Part shown: piece by piece, positions 19,598-28,166 of the stretch | Layout of the letters: each line of letters begins with the position of its first letter | Position numbering within the stretch: position 1 is the first letter of the stretch | NCBI RefSeq assembly: GCF_014647515.1 | Contig: NZ_BMPI01000013.1 | Location: 79,109 to 132,478 of the forward strand | Length of the DNA: 53,370 bases | DNA from: Dactylosporangium sucinum | GTDB lineage: Bacteria > Actinomycetota > Actinomycetes > Mycobacteriales > Micromonosporaceae | Reading direction: 5' to 3' | Translations under genes and position numbers: made by a program | The notes under the pieces: generated by a model | What the model saw: the letters and a program-made list of their open reading frames with translations, nothing else | Databases searched by the model: none | Told to the model about the DNA's origin: nothing

Positions 19598-19978
19598 GTG
19601 TCTCTGACGATGCGTGAGTTCGAGAACGGCGTCGCCTGCTGGCGCATGAGGAGATGGCCCCCGGACTTCCACAACGGCTTCTATGGGCGACTGGCGACAC
19701 AGAATCCGAACGGGAGCTGGTTTGTGACCGAGGATCATCGGCGAGAAGACGACGGGGGCGTATGGGCCTACGAGAACATCGACGCCGACGAAGCGCGCGC
19801 GGTTGCGCTTGAGGTCCCGGACCCCTCCGCTTCGGACATGAGCCGCCTGACGCGCCCCGAGTCCAGCTTCACGCTGGATCAGATCGACCGACACCCCGTA
19901 GACAAACTTCTCGGCAAGCGTTTCGCCGAGGAGCTGGCGGTGCGTTCGCGCCGTAACCGGTCGGTCAGCGGAAAGTGA
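19598..19978 (+). CDS. Small unknown protein at the head of the GTPase cassette
   Basis: A 126-aa protein. I chose GTG 19598 because GGAGGAG lies 5 nt upstream; an in-frame ATG follows at 19610. The sequence is soluble and charged, with aromatic N-terminal features (CWRMRRWPPDFHNGFYGRL, GSWFVTEDHRREDD) and an acidic centre. The C-terminus is basic (VRSRRNRSVSGK). There is no signal peptide or membrane segment and no family that I recognise. It ends 7 nt before the tandem GTPase gene, so it is likely co-transcribed and may be a regulator or sensor for the two GTPases. Confidence 0.7.
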   Translation: MSLTMREFENGVACWRMRRWPPDFHNGFYGRLATQNPNGSWFVTEDHRREDDGGVWAYENIDADEARAVALEVPDPSASDMSRLTRPESSFTLDQIDRHPVDKLLGKRFAEELAVRSRRNRSVSGK

Positions 19979-19985
19979 CGACGAG

Positions 19986-22900
19986 TTGACGACAGAGGTG
20001 GTGTCGCTCGAGGAGGCCGTTCGATCGGCCGTCGAGCAGGGACACACGGAACTGACGCGCCTGGATGACATCACGGACGACCTGGTCGGCGCATTTACGC
20101 GAGGGCAGCGCGTCGCGCCGTCCTCGTCTGGCTTGATCACCCGACTGGACGACTTCACTCGTGAGTTTCCCGGGGAACTGCGACGTCACCTCGATCGTGA
20201 GCGCGAGTCACTCGGGTCGTTCAACATCGCTTTCTTCGGACGCACCGGCGTCGGAAAGAGCACCCTGCTATCGGCGTTCGGCCAGCTCGACGGGGAGTAT
20301 GTCTCACCGGGTGTCAGCGATTGGACCACCGAGGTGCGTCCAATCGAGTGGCGGGATTGCCGGCTGTTCGACACCCCCGGGATTAACGGCTGGGGACGGA
20401 CCGAGAGCCGGGACGATCTCGAGGCCAAGGCCCGCGAGGCAGTCGAGATCGCCGACGTCGTGCTTCTGTGCTTCGACAACCAGTCTCAGCAGGAGATGGA
20501 GTTCGAGAAGATCGCCGCCTGGATCCGCGACCACGGAAAGCCGGCGGTGGCTGTCCTCAACGTCCGCAACCCGCGCTGGCGCCACCCCGCGAAAGTTCCC
20601 GAGGCTCGCCGCAGGAATCTGTCCGAATCGGTTCGCCAGCACACCGACAACATTCGGACCCAGCTCGTACAGATTGGGTTGCCCGACACACCGGTCGTCG
20701 CGATCCACAGCCAACGGGCCTTGTTCGCACGCGCCACAACCCCCTTCCACGGCCCAGACCAAGTCCAGAATGCCTTCCACCAACAACGGGAGGAGTTCGG
20801 GAAGGATTACCTCGATCGCTGGTCGAACTTCGGGACGCTAGAGCGCCTGATAGCCACCTCGATCGCGGAAGGCGGCGCCGATCTCCGGTTGACCGCGCTG
20901 CGGGAGGATATCCGATCACGGTGCCGCCGAGGGGTCGGCGAACTCGAAGACCTGGCGGTCGAGATCGAGCAGGAAGCGGAATCCCGCGAACGCGAGGTCG
21001 AGTCGCTGTTCGCCGTGTTGGGCTATCCGGAAGACGCCGAACGTGCCGTGTGGCTGCACGATGCGGCTCTCAGCGCGGATCTGGTTGACCTGTCCGAGCA
21101 GGCGCGGGGCCGCCCGTACACGTCGCCGGACAAAGGGGCGTTGGACCGCTTCGTCCGGCACCTCGCTGCCTCGCACCTCGCGGGATGTCACCGACAGGCG
21201 ACGGCCAACACCGATGACCTGATCCGGAGGGCATTCGACGAGCGCACAGCGATCGACGAGTCGAAGTTCACGGAGGTTGTGTTCGATCAAGGTGCCATTT
21301 CCGCTGCGGCGGAAGCCGTTTGGGCGGATCGCCGGGCGTTCCTGCAGCGTGAGCTTGAGGTCGTGGTGGAGCATAAGTCCATCGCCAGCGGGCCGGCGGT
21401 GTCGCACGCCGCGATGATCCGCGGCGACGAGGGCGGCGGCGCGACGGGTGGTGTCGTCAGGGGGACGGGCATCGCGGTGAGTGCGGGCGCCCTCGCGGTG
21501 CCTGCGGTGGCCGCACTCCTCTCGAACCCCGTAGGTTGGGTGATCGGCGCAGCTGCCGTGGGCGTCGGGATCGTAGGACAGGTCCAGCAGCATCTCGGCA
21601 AGAAGATGAGCGAGAAAGCGTCGGAGGAAGCACGAGAGGCGAAGGCTCAGGCGATCGTCGACTGCCATCGCGCTGTGGATCAGACGTTCGCCGGCTACGA
21701 GGATGCCCTCGTCCGCGACAGCCGGAAAGCGGCGTGGACGTTGTTGGCTCCTGCGGTCGGCGAGTCGCTCCGCGCTGCGATCGAGCTTCGCATGGCGCGC
21801 AGCCGGATCGTGAGTTTGATCGACAGCCTGCAGACCTACGCCGGTTCGATCAAGCCCGCACCCACGGTGACCGACGTCCTGCTCCGCGCGCAGCGTCGGA
21901 TGGGGGAGACCCCGGCCGAGGTGACCCGGGTGTTGTTGGGCGAGGACTGGCTCGAGTCTGGCCTCGACCACCAGCCGGCGCAGATCAACCATGCCGCCCA
22001 CGAGGCGTACTCGAGTCGCCGGGAGCAGGACCACAGCCGGCTGATGCGCGCAATAGCTGCGGCATGGAGCGCACCGTCGACGGCAGACATCCACTCGTGG
22101 CGAGACGACCTCGAAGACGCCGCCAGATGCGACCCGGCACTGTTTGACATCGCACGAACCTTCTCGCGCGTCGACGCGGCAAGACCAGCTCTTGCCGTTC
22201 TCGGTGACTACAACTCCGGAAAGTCGTCGTTGATCCGTCGGATCGTGGTGGACGGCGGTCGGCAACCGCACGCGGCGTTCGACATCCGAGCGTTGCCTGC
22301 GACCGCAGCCGCGAACCGCCACCAGTTGCCCCGGTTCGATCTCGTAGACACACCGGGCTTGCAGAGTGGACACGACGAGCACGACACCGCCGCGCTCGAG
22401 GCGATCGCCGAGGCGGCCCTCGTGTTCGTCGTCGTCCACATCAATCTGCTGGTCGGCGACACCTCGATACTGGAAGAGCTTTCGCGTGGCTCGGAGATGG
22501 TTGCCGCCAAAGGGGGGCGGATGGTGTTCCTCGTCAATCGGTGCGACGAACTGGGCGTGGATCCACTGACCGCACCCGAAGCATTTCTCAACCTGCAGAG
22601 CCGTAAACGCGAGGAACTGCGGGCAGCCCTCGCAACTCGTTCCATCGACGTCGAGATCGACAGAGTTCACTGCTTATCTGGCGATCCGTTCGGCCTGGTG
22701 GGAGGCGATGCAACGGCAGAACCCGGTGATTTCGACGAGAATCGGGTGTGGGACGGCGTGGCCGCATTGACGAGCGCCATGTCGGCGCTCTTCGACGAGC
22801 AGCTGTCCGCTGCGGCGTCGTCGGCCGCCTTCGATGCGGCGGTCACCGGCCTCAAGCGTCACCAGCACACGCTTCACCAGGTGCAGATCGACGGTACGAA

Positions 22901-23771
22901 AGAGCTGCGTCGCTCGGAACCGGTGATCGCTGCCCTCCGGTCTGCAGTGAAGGACGCCGTGGTCCTCGAAGGTTCGCTGCGAGAGGACGCCCGCCGCATG
23001 GTGGACCGCCACTCGGCGGCGACGAAATCCACAGTCGCGAGACTCGATCGGAAGGCCGGCCAGAAGCTGAAGGACCTTGTCGAGTCCTGGTGGAAGGCTC
23101 CGCAGTTCGAAGCTGATCTCGAACGGTACCTTGCCGACGCGGCACGCAAACTGGACGAGTGGCACAGTGACCACATTTCAGCAATCGGACGGGAGATGAG
23201 CGCTGCTGAGTTCCAGGTGACACCCGAGTTCGCGGCAGAGTTCAAGGCCCTGGCAAGCGCCTGGCACGAGGATCTGGCCGAGGACGCCGGCAACGTCGCA
23301 GGAGCCGCAGCGTCGCTTGCGAAGGCCCTGGGAAATCGGGACGCGGTCTACGCGATCGGCAAGCTGTTCAACCACAAGTTCAAGCCGTGGGGTGCGGTGA
23401 AGGGCGGCGCCAAGGTCGCCAAGGCCGGGTTCGTCCTCGGGGCCGTCGCTACCGCCGTGGACGCCGCGACGATGGCCAATGACATCCACAAGGCCGTGAA
23501 ACACAAAGACCAGCAGGAGTCGGCGTCGCGGGAGATCGACCAAGCGGCTACCGGGATCGTCGAACAGATCGTGCGCGGTGAGCAGGGCGAAGGTCCCGTC
23601 GGATACCTCGAACAGCGGACCAAGGAGCTCGAGACATTGCTCGACGAGCACCTCGACCTCGAATCGTCGATCAGGGAACGGATGGACTCGGCGAGAGAGC
23701 AGGCCGAGGTGGCCGGGGCTCTGATCGCGGCCGCAGACGAATTGATCGGCACGTCGGGGAGGAACGAATGA
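19986..23771 (+). CDS. Tandem dynamin-like GTPase with two G domains and hydrophobic segments
   Basis: A 1261-aa protein with TTG start 19986. The first G domain has P-loop GRTGVGKST at 85-93 and LFDTPGINGW with DTPG at 129-132. The NKxD element appears reduced to a VLNVRNP segment. Residues about 495-535 are a long hydrophobic Gly/Ala-rich stretch (AGALAVPAVAALLSNPVGWV), a probable membrane-insertion region. A second G domain follows, with P-loop GDYNSGKSS at 740-748, LVDTPGLQSG at 786-795 and FLVNRCDELG near 848. Extended helical regions then lead to a second hydrophobic patch near 1135-1165. Two fused dynamin-like units resemble the overall plan of Bacillus DynA, which protects membranes during phage attack. 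A membrane-remodelling defence role is inferred. Confidence 0.85.
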   Translation: MTTEVVSLEEAVRSAVEQGHTELTRLDDITDDLVGAFTRGQRVAPSSSGLITRLDDFTREFPGELRRHLDRERESLGSFNIAFFGRTGVGKSTLLSAFGQLDGEYVSPGVSDWTTEVRPIEWRDCRLFDTPGINGWGRTESRDDLEAKAREAVEIADVVLLCFDNQSQQEMEFEKIAAWIRDHGKPAVAVLNVRNPRWRHPAKVPEARRRNLSESVRQHTDNIRTQLVQIGLPDTPVVAIHSQRALFARATTPFHGPDQVQNAFHQQREEFGKDYLDRWSNFGTLERLIATSIAEGGADLRLTALREDIRSRCRRGVGELEDLAVEIEQEAESREREVESLFAVLGYPEDAERAVWLHDAALSADLVDLSEQARGRPYTSPDKGALDRFVRHLAASHLAGCHRQATANTDDLIRRAFDERTAIDESKFTEVVFDQGAISAAAEAVWADRRAFLQRELEVVVEHKSIASGPAVSHAAMIRGDEGGGATGGVVRGTGIAVSAGALAVPAVAALLSNPVGWVIGAAAVGVGIVGQVQQHLGKKMSEKASEEAREAKAQAIVDCHRAVDQTFAGYEDALVRDSRKAAWTLLAPAVGESLRAAIELRMARSRIVSLIDSLQTYAGSIKPAPTVTDVLLRAQRRMGETPAEVTRVLLGEDWLESGLDHQPAQINHAAHEAYSSRREQDHSRLMRAIAAAWSAPSTADIHSWRDDLEDAARCDPALFDIARTFSRVDAARPALAVLGDYNSGKSSLIRRIVVDGGRQPHAAFDIRALPATAAANRHQLPRFDLVDTPGLQSGHDEHDTAALEAIAEAALVFVVVHINLLVGDTSILEELSRGSEMVAAKGGRMVFLVNRCDELGVDPLTAPEAFLNLQSRKREELRAALATRSIDVEIDRVHCLSGDPFGLVGGDATAEPGDFDENRVWDGVAALTSAMSALFDEQLSAAASSAAFDAAVTGLKRHQHTLHQVQIDGTKELRRSEPVIAALRSAVKDAVVLEGSLREDARRMVDRHSAATKSTVARLDRKAGQKLKDLVESWWKAPQFEADLERYLADAARKLDEWHSDHISAIGREMSAAEFQVTPEFAAEFKALASAWHEDLAEDAGNVAGAAASLAKALGNRDAVYAIGKLFNHKFKPWGAVKGGAKVAKAGFVLGAVATAVDAATMANDIHKAVKHKDQQESASREIDQAATGIVEQIVRGEQGEGPVGYLEQRTKELETLLDEHLDLESSIRERMDSAREQAEVAGALIAAADELIGTSGRNE

Positions 23772-25387
23772 CAGTTATTGACATCGATGCAGTGCGAGAC
23801 TGGTTGGGGCGACTCCCAGGCGGATCGCTGGCCGGGCGGCACGTCGAGGACTGGGACGCGTTCGCGAAGCTGGACAAGCCGGTCGCGACCCTCTTCGGGT
23901 CCTACGACACCGGCAAGAGCTCCCTGCTCCGCCGGTTACTCGTCGATTCCGGCCGCGATGTCCCCGGCTGGCTCACGATCAGCGCACGCCACGAAACCTT
24001 CGAGGTCAATGACGCCGAGGTCGGTGAGTGCATCATCCGCGATACTCCCGGATTCGCGGTCGGTGCGTCCGACATTCGTGCACAGAACAATTCGCGCCGA
24101 GCGATGGCGGCGGTCGGACTCACAGACGTCGGCATCGCGGTACTGACTCCGCAGTTGGCGACCGCCGAACGTGACGTGCTCAAGAAGCTGTTCACGCAGG
24201 GATGGCCGATGGGGACGATGTGGTTCGTCATCTCGCGGTTCGACGAGGCCGGTGTGGACCCGGAGTACGAACTCGCGGAGTACCGGGATCTGAGTGATCG
24301 CAAGGTTCGCGAGTTGCGGGAACTGTTCGAGTTGGACGACAGGACGCCGGTATTCGTTGTCTCGCAGGACCCGTTCCAGACGGCAGGGCCGGACACGGAT
24401 CTCAGCCGAGAGACCTGGGATGACTTCCGTGGCTGGGACGGCATGAGGGACCTTGCGGATGCTTTCGAGGCGGTGTCTCCTTCGGCGCTGCCCGGATGGC
24501 GACATGCGGCCGGGCAACGGTACTGGACAGCGGTCCTGGAGGAAACCGTGACCGAACTGCGGAGGCAACTGTCGGACTACATGGCACGTGCCGAAGTAGC
24601 TGCGAGTGGCGTCGCTCACCGCGACGTATGGAAGAGCGAACTCGACACTCTCGATCGGGCCGCCCACGCCAGCCTCGACGGTCTCGTCGAGGAGGTGATG
24701 CGGCGGTCGTGGGAGCCGAGTTCCGGCACCGATGAACTTCAGGCCGAGATTCAGCGCACGCTCGACGAGTGGTTCACCAAGCAGGAGATCCGCCTCCAGC
24801 GGTTGCAGCAGTCGATCCGCAAGACCAGGGAGCGAGAGCGCGCCCGACCCTCCTGGGCCGGCTTCGCTTCGCTGGTCGCGACACTCGGGTCCGGGGAGGA
24901 TGCCGCCGCGACCCCGGCAGGGCCCGGTGGTGTCGCGGAACATGTCGAGAAGGTCGGGCCCATGTTGATCGGTATGTTGAAGGCTGCGAACAAAGCACCC
25001 GGGCCGACCGCCGGCGGGAAGGCCAGTTCGGCGAAGGCGGCTCGGGACCTGGGACGGCCCATCGGCATCGCCGAAGCCGCGCTTCCCCTTGCCGCCTACC
25101 TGGCGAAAGTCTTCGACGAGCAAAGAACGGATCGCGCGCGCCTGAACCAGGACAAGGCGGTGGCCGAGAAGCGACAACAGGTCGTCACTGAGTGCACGCA
25201 GCGCGCTCGCGACAGCTGGCAGCCGTTCGTGGACGACGTGCGTGAAGCGATCGTTGCGGAGACGAGAGACCAGGTCGACCTCAACGCAAGTCTCCGCCAA
25301 CTCGTCGAGCAACTGCAGGAAGCTGTGGTGGAAGGCGAGGGTCTCTTTCGAGCGGGTACCGTACCGCTGCTCGAGACGGAGGCGTAA
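23768..25387 (+). CDS. Dynamin-like GTPase partner with a single G domain
   Basis: A 539-aa protein whose ATG overlaps the preceding stop (ATGA), implying coupled translation and a stoichiometric partner. P-loop GSYDTGKSS is at 44-52, DTPGFAVG begins at 92 and WFVISRFDEAG sits near 152-162, where an NKxD-type base-recognition element is expected but reads S-R-F-D. Long helical regions follow. A Gly/Ala-rich moderately hydrophobic segment lies near 395-460 (PMLIGMLKAANKAPG, IAEAALPLAAYLAKVF), and the C-terminal 90 residues look like coiled coil. Its P-loop context (G-[SD]-Y-[DN]-[TS]-G-K-S-S) resembles that of the second G domain of its neighbour, suggesting duplication within the cassette. 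Confidence 0.83.
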   Translation: MTVIDIDAVRDWLGRLPGGSLAGRHVEDWDAFAKLDKPVATLFGSYDTGKSSLLRRLLVDSGRDVPGWLTISARHETFEVNDAEVGECIIRDTPGFAVGASDIRAQNNSRRAMAAVGLTDVGIAVLTPQLATAERDVLKKLFTQGWPMGTMWFVISRFDEAGVDPEYELAEYRDLSDRKVRELRELFELDDRTPVFVVSQDPFQTAGPDTDLSRETWDDFRGWDGMRDLADAFEAVSPSALPGWRHAAGQRYWTAVLEETVTELRRQLSDYMARAEVAASGVAHRDVWKSELDTLDRAAHASLDGLVEEVMRRSWEPSSGTDELQAEIQRTLDEWFTKQEIRLQRLQQSIRKTRERERARPSWAGFASLVATLGSGEDAAATPAGPGGVAEHVEKVGPMLIGMLKAANKAPGPTAGGKASSAKAARDLGRPIGIAEAALPLAAYLAKVFDEQRTDRARLNQDKAVAEKRQQVVTECTQRARDSWQPFVDDVREAIVAETRDQVDLNASLRQLVEQLQEAVVEGEGLFRAGTVPLLETEA

Positions 25388-25478
25388 GCGATGGGCCACT
25401 GTGGCGCGACTTCAGGGAACAGGTCACTAGCGAAGCTGGGAAGGCGGTGTCAATCCCCTGGAATCGTGGAGGACTCGG

Positions 25479-25652
25479 TTATGCGGCCCGATCCTCCAGG
25501 CCACGGATGATTGATCGTTCGTAGTCGATCGGTGAGCGCCCGTCGCAGACGGAGTGGCGGCGGCGGTTGTAGAAGTCGGTGATCCAGGTGGCGATCTTCA
25601 GTCGGGCCTCGGTGCGGGTGCGGAACTGGTGACGGTGGACGTACTCGACCTT
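25479..25652 (-). pseudogene. C-terminal fragment of an IS3-family transposase (OrfB)
   Basis: Reading the minus strand into the TAA at 25481-25479 gives KVEYVHRHQFRTRTEARLKI then WITDFYNRRRHSVCDGRSPI and DYERSIIRG. This is the C-terminus of an rve-type IS3 OrfB, with the W-I-x-x-(F)Y-N-x-R-R-x-H-S motif containing the final acidic-region context. Only about 57 codons survive, truncated at 25652 where unrelated sequence begins. No flanking inverted repeats were recognised. Confidence 0.75.
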
Positions 25653-25738
25653 GCATGCTGGAAGTCGCTTTCAGAGTGGAACAGCGGACGATGCTGCGCC
25701 AACTCCGCCATGAGCGCCGGGATATCCACGCCCTTGAT
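25653..25738 (-). pseudogene. N-terminal scrap of an unknown protein fused to IS3 debris
   Basis: Reading leftwards, the frame gives IKGVDIPALMAELAQHRPLF followed by HSESDFQHA and stops matching at the IS3 junction. The FHSExDFQHA motif recurs at the N-terminus of small actinobacterial proteins of unknown function, in my recollection. The remaining interval 25739-26122, and the short stretch 25388-25478, hold no gene that I can support. Confidence 0.3.
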
Positions 25739-26122
25739 ACTGGCGATCCGGGAAGGCCTTCGTTACCGCCGATCGGGCATCACCAGCATGACGGTTCAGG
25801 CAACCACGAGCCCGCCGGGTCGGGAATGAAGAATCGTCCACAGGGTTCGAGCCGTGAACACAGGTGGCTGACCGGTCGAGGAAGGTCGTCGGGGTGGCGC
25901 GGACGTGGTTGTCGATCAGGTCGAGTTTGGTCTCTGTGCACGGGGACAACTTCTGGCCGCAGCTGGGACCTGACCGGTCTGCGACACCTCGCCGACCGGG
26001 TCGAGCGCCGGAGCCGCTCGGCGCTGATTCGCTGCAGCTCTTGGGGCGGTACGTCGAGGCACAGTTGCCACGCCTACCGCGACCTCATCAATATCGAGGC
26101 ACAGCCCCGACATTGGCCGGCG

Positions 26123-26644
26123 TTACCCTTCAAGGGCGCGACGCAGATCTTTCATCAGCAGCAGCAGGTGCATCGGATCGGTGGGGCTGGCCTCGAACTT
26201 GGCCAGGCGCAGGTAGAAGTCGCGGGCGGCCTCAGTCTCGCAGTGGATGAGCACCGCCCGCACACCGATGACCTCCGCGGCGCCGGCGACGCGGCGCAGC
26301 GCGTCGACCACCAGAGCCCGGCCCAGCCCTGCCGCTTGGACCGCGAGATCGACGCCGAGCCGGGTCAGGATCACCACCGGCTGGTGGTAACGGCCTGCGC
26401 CCTGCCGCAGCCGCGGAGAAGCGTCGGCCGGGGCCACGCTGCCGGCTGCTAGCGCGTAGTACCCGACCACTCGCCCATCGGCATGGTCGTTTTCGCGGAC
26501 GACGTAGACGCGGGACAGTCCCGCCCGATGAGCTTGCAGGGCGTGTTCGACGAGCCACACGGATTGGGCCTGCGATCCGCAGTCGAACCCGGCCACCGCA
26601 TGCCCGGCCGACAGCGGCTCCACCGGCGAGAAGCTGAAGCTCAC
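26123..26644 (-). CDS. GNAT-family toxin of a TacAT-type toxin-antitoxin pair
   Basis: A 173-aa GNAT acetyltransferase starting at GTG 26644, overlapping the antitoxin stop (GTGA). It has the family hallmarks of TacT-like toxins, which acetylate charged tRNAs: N-terminal FSPVEPLSAGHAVAGFDCGS, VVGYYALAAGSVAP, then VVILTRLGVDLAVQAAGLGR with the acetyl-CoA-binding Q-x-x-G-L-G-R-A-L loop. The sequence ends with the YxRxxF-like FYLRLAKFEASP. Length is normal and the frame is intact. Its position, coupling and antitoxin partner make the assignment strong. Confidence 0.88.
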   Translation of the reverse strand: MSFSFSPVEPLSAGHAVAGFDCGSQAQSVWLVEHALQAHRAGLSRVYVVRENDHADGRVVGYYALAAGSVAPADASPRLRQGAGRYHQPVVILTRLGVDLAVQAAGLGRALVVDALRRVAGAAEVIGVRAVLIHCETEAARDFYLRLAKFEASPTDPMHLLLLMKDLRRALEG

Positions 26645-26931
26645 CGGGGCGTTCCACCCTGCGGCGGGTCGAGCACCGTCGGACCGGTCAGCAGTTCCCG
26701 AAGTCCGGCGATGTCCTGCGGCGGCCGTTGCAGCGCCTCGTCGAAGACCTGCCAGGCGTCCTGGTCCAGGACGAAAACCCGGCGGTCGGCCAGCACGTCG
26801 GCCGCCGCCTCTGTCGCCGCCTTCAGCACGAAGGTCGACACGGTGTCGCCAGCGGCTCGGCTGGCCGCCTCCAGCATCGCCTTCTGCTCGGCATCCAACC
26901 GCAGATGCAGCCGGTCTCCTTTGGCACTCAC
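26641..26931 (-). CDS. DUF1778 (TacA-like) ribbon-helix-helix antitoxin
   Basis: A 96-aa protein. I chose GTG 26931, which begins VSAKGDRLHLRLDAEQKAML, the normal N-terminus of the RHH fold; a longer frame to 27024 lacks family similarity. The RHH region (residues 5-50) includes ASRAAGDTVSTFVLKAATEA. The C-terminal tail contains VFVLDQDAWQVFDEALQRPP, the segment that wraps the cognate GNAT toxin. It precedes and overlaps the toxin gene and is likely autoregulated through the inverted repeat directly upstream. Confidence 0.9.
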   Translation of the reverse strand: MSAKGDRLHLRLDAEQKAMLEAASRAAGDTVSTFVLKAATEAAADVLADRRVFVLDQDAWQVFDEALQRPPQDIAGLRELLTGPTVLDPPQGGTPR

Positions 26932-26936
26932 AATCT

Positions 26937-26952
26937 CATTGTACGCACAATG
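26937..26952. promoter_or_regulatory. Putative TacA operator, CATTGT-ACGC-ACAATG
   Basis: A perfect 6-bp inverted repeat with a 4-nt centre lies 5 bp upstream of the antitoxin start codon, embedded in two imperfect GTACGC copies. RHH antitoxins of this family repress their own promoter by binding such palindromes; the binding here is inferred. Confidence 0.55.
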
Positions 26953-27040
26953 TACGCCAGCGCCAAGACGAAACGGCGGCCACCACAGGGTGCTCGCGCT
27001 GTCAGGATGCAACCGGACGGACAAGGACGGTCCAAGGGGG

Positions 27041-27082
27041 CTCTTAATCTGCGGGTTGTAGGTTCAAGTCCTACGCGGCGCA
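27041..27082 (+). other. 3' half of tRNA-Lys(CTT): right attachment site of an integrated element
   Basis: From the anticodon loop CTCTTAA (anticodon CTT at 27043-27045) onward the sequence is a perfect tRNA 3' half. The T-stem is GTAGG/CCTAC (27058-27062, 27070-27074) around TTCAAGT. The acceptor strand is GCGGCGC (27075-27081), followed by discriminator A. The 5' partner strands (anticodon stem, D-arm, acceptor GCGCCGC) are absent upstream; homology breaks at about 27040. That is the classic scar left when a tyrosine recombinase inserts an element into a tRNA 3' end. The orientation puts the element on the left and original chromosome on the right. Confidence 0.82.
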
Positions 27083-27093
27083 CTCGACTTGGG

Positions 27094-27121
27094 GAGGCCC
27101 CTGCTTCGCGGCGGGGGCCTC
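27094..27121 (+). terminator. Hairpin terminator of the ancestral tRNA-Lys locus
   Basis: Arms GAGGCCCC (27094-27101) and GGGGCCTC (27114-27121) surround a 12-nt loop, 11 nt after the tRNA end. This is the expected place for the terminator of the tRNA gene whose 3' end is retained. Confidence 0.6.
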
Positions 27122-28166
27122 TTGCCGTTGGGGTCTCGTTGTTTTCGCGCGCGCTTCGCGCGCTCCCCAGCGGGGACTCCGCCCACCCACACCCCCGAAA
27201 ACCGCAGCCGGGTCCACTGCTGGAATTGGTCCATTGCGTTCGGTGCGCCGCGCGTTGAATGAGCTTTTCGTGTTCGTTGTCACAGTGGTCAGCGTGGCGT
27301 GCGTGTGGCGATCGGGAAAACTGATCGGCAGCCTCCGTCATGCGCGGGGTTGTGCCGTCGCGGAAACACCGCGCAGGTCTTCTGATGGACACGGGCCTTG
27401 GCCGTCCGGGGTGATGCGCGCCCATTGAAGCCGCGCCGGACCAGCCCGGATCAGCGCCGAGAGCGCGCGCAGAGCCGCCACCCTCGGCGGTTCCGGTCGC
27501 CGGGGTGAGCACCATCGCAGCCAGCGGTTGCTCGTCCGTCACCATGACCCCGCCCGTCCGTGCCGGGAGGCCGAGCCGGCCCCAGTCGGCGCCTCAGGCA
27601 AGCATGGATGGCTGCCCATTGAATTTGCCTGGGCAAGTCGTCTCACGAGTTGGGGCAATTCGAGCTGCCCGGACATCTGGGAACTCGACAACGGGACGTC
27701 GCGGTCATCGGAACAGACCTGAGCGCGTCATATCAGGGCCGCCTACCCGAAGGCGTGAGCGTCGACCCCGGGGAGCGGCTTGTGATCATTCCCCGGCAGA
27801 CCACGCCGGCGGCGAAGGTGGACATCCCGGACGCCTGAAGCGTGCCGATCGGCCGCATCGAACGGCGCGGCACACTGCGAACTCGGCACCCCCGGACGTC
27901 GCGAGACCGGCACGCATCGGATCAGGCACGCTGACGCCAGCCACATAGGCGCGCGGACGCATTCCGTATGGAAATGGAGTCCGTGGATCGGCCGGCGGTA
28001 GCGTCGAGGCCGGTTGCCGATAGGCGGACATTGATGAGACGCGGCCGCCGCGGGTCGGGCGGTTGCACAGCCGGAACGGGTCGGCCGAACTGGTCTCAGG
28101 GTCGCCGGGACGACCGGCTGTATCGACGGGTGGGAGCGCCTAGGGTCGGGCCAGGGGTGAGCTTCC
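27122..28166. other. Gene-poor interval between the att site and the TIR/NLR operon
   Basis: I see no confident gene in these 1045 bp. Short frames on both strands lack ribosome sites, consistent GC3 bias or recognisable motifs. The best is TTG 27650-27838 (62 codons, VIGTDLSASYQGRLPEGVSV), which could be a decayed fragment. A GC-rich hairpin lies near 27146-27162. The promoter of the operon starting at 28167 must lie towards the right end; TAGGGT at 28142-28147 is a possible -10 box without a convincing -35. Confidence 0.5.

Noticed and set aside
27034..27085. Functional tRNA-Lys gene
   Set aside because: The D-arm, 5' acceptor strand and 5' anticodon-stem strand are missing, so it cannot fold as a tRNA.
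27140..27165. GCGCGC...GCGCGC hairpin after the tRNA scar as a second terminator or origin
   Set aside because: Simple alternating GC sequence in a GC-rich genome; nothing beyond chance self-complementarity can be claimed.
26928..27545. Minus-strand frame containing RRVGLEPTTRRL
   Set aside because: This string is the reverse translation of a tRNA 3' half, a well-known artefact in actinomycete annotations. It supports the att scar, not a protein.
27505..27948. Several short frames in the gap right of the att site
   Set aside because: Frames overlap each other on both strands, lack ribosome sites and show no domain pattern; the best (27650-27838) is mentioned only as a possible decayed fragment.
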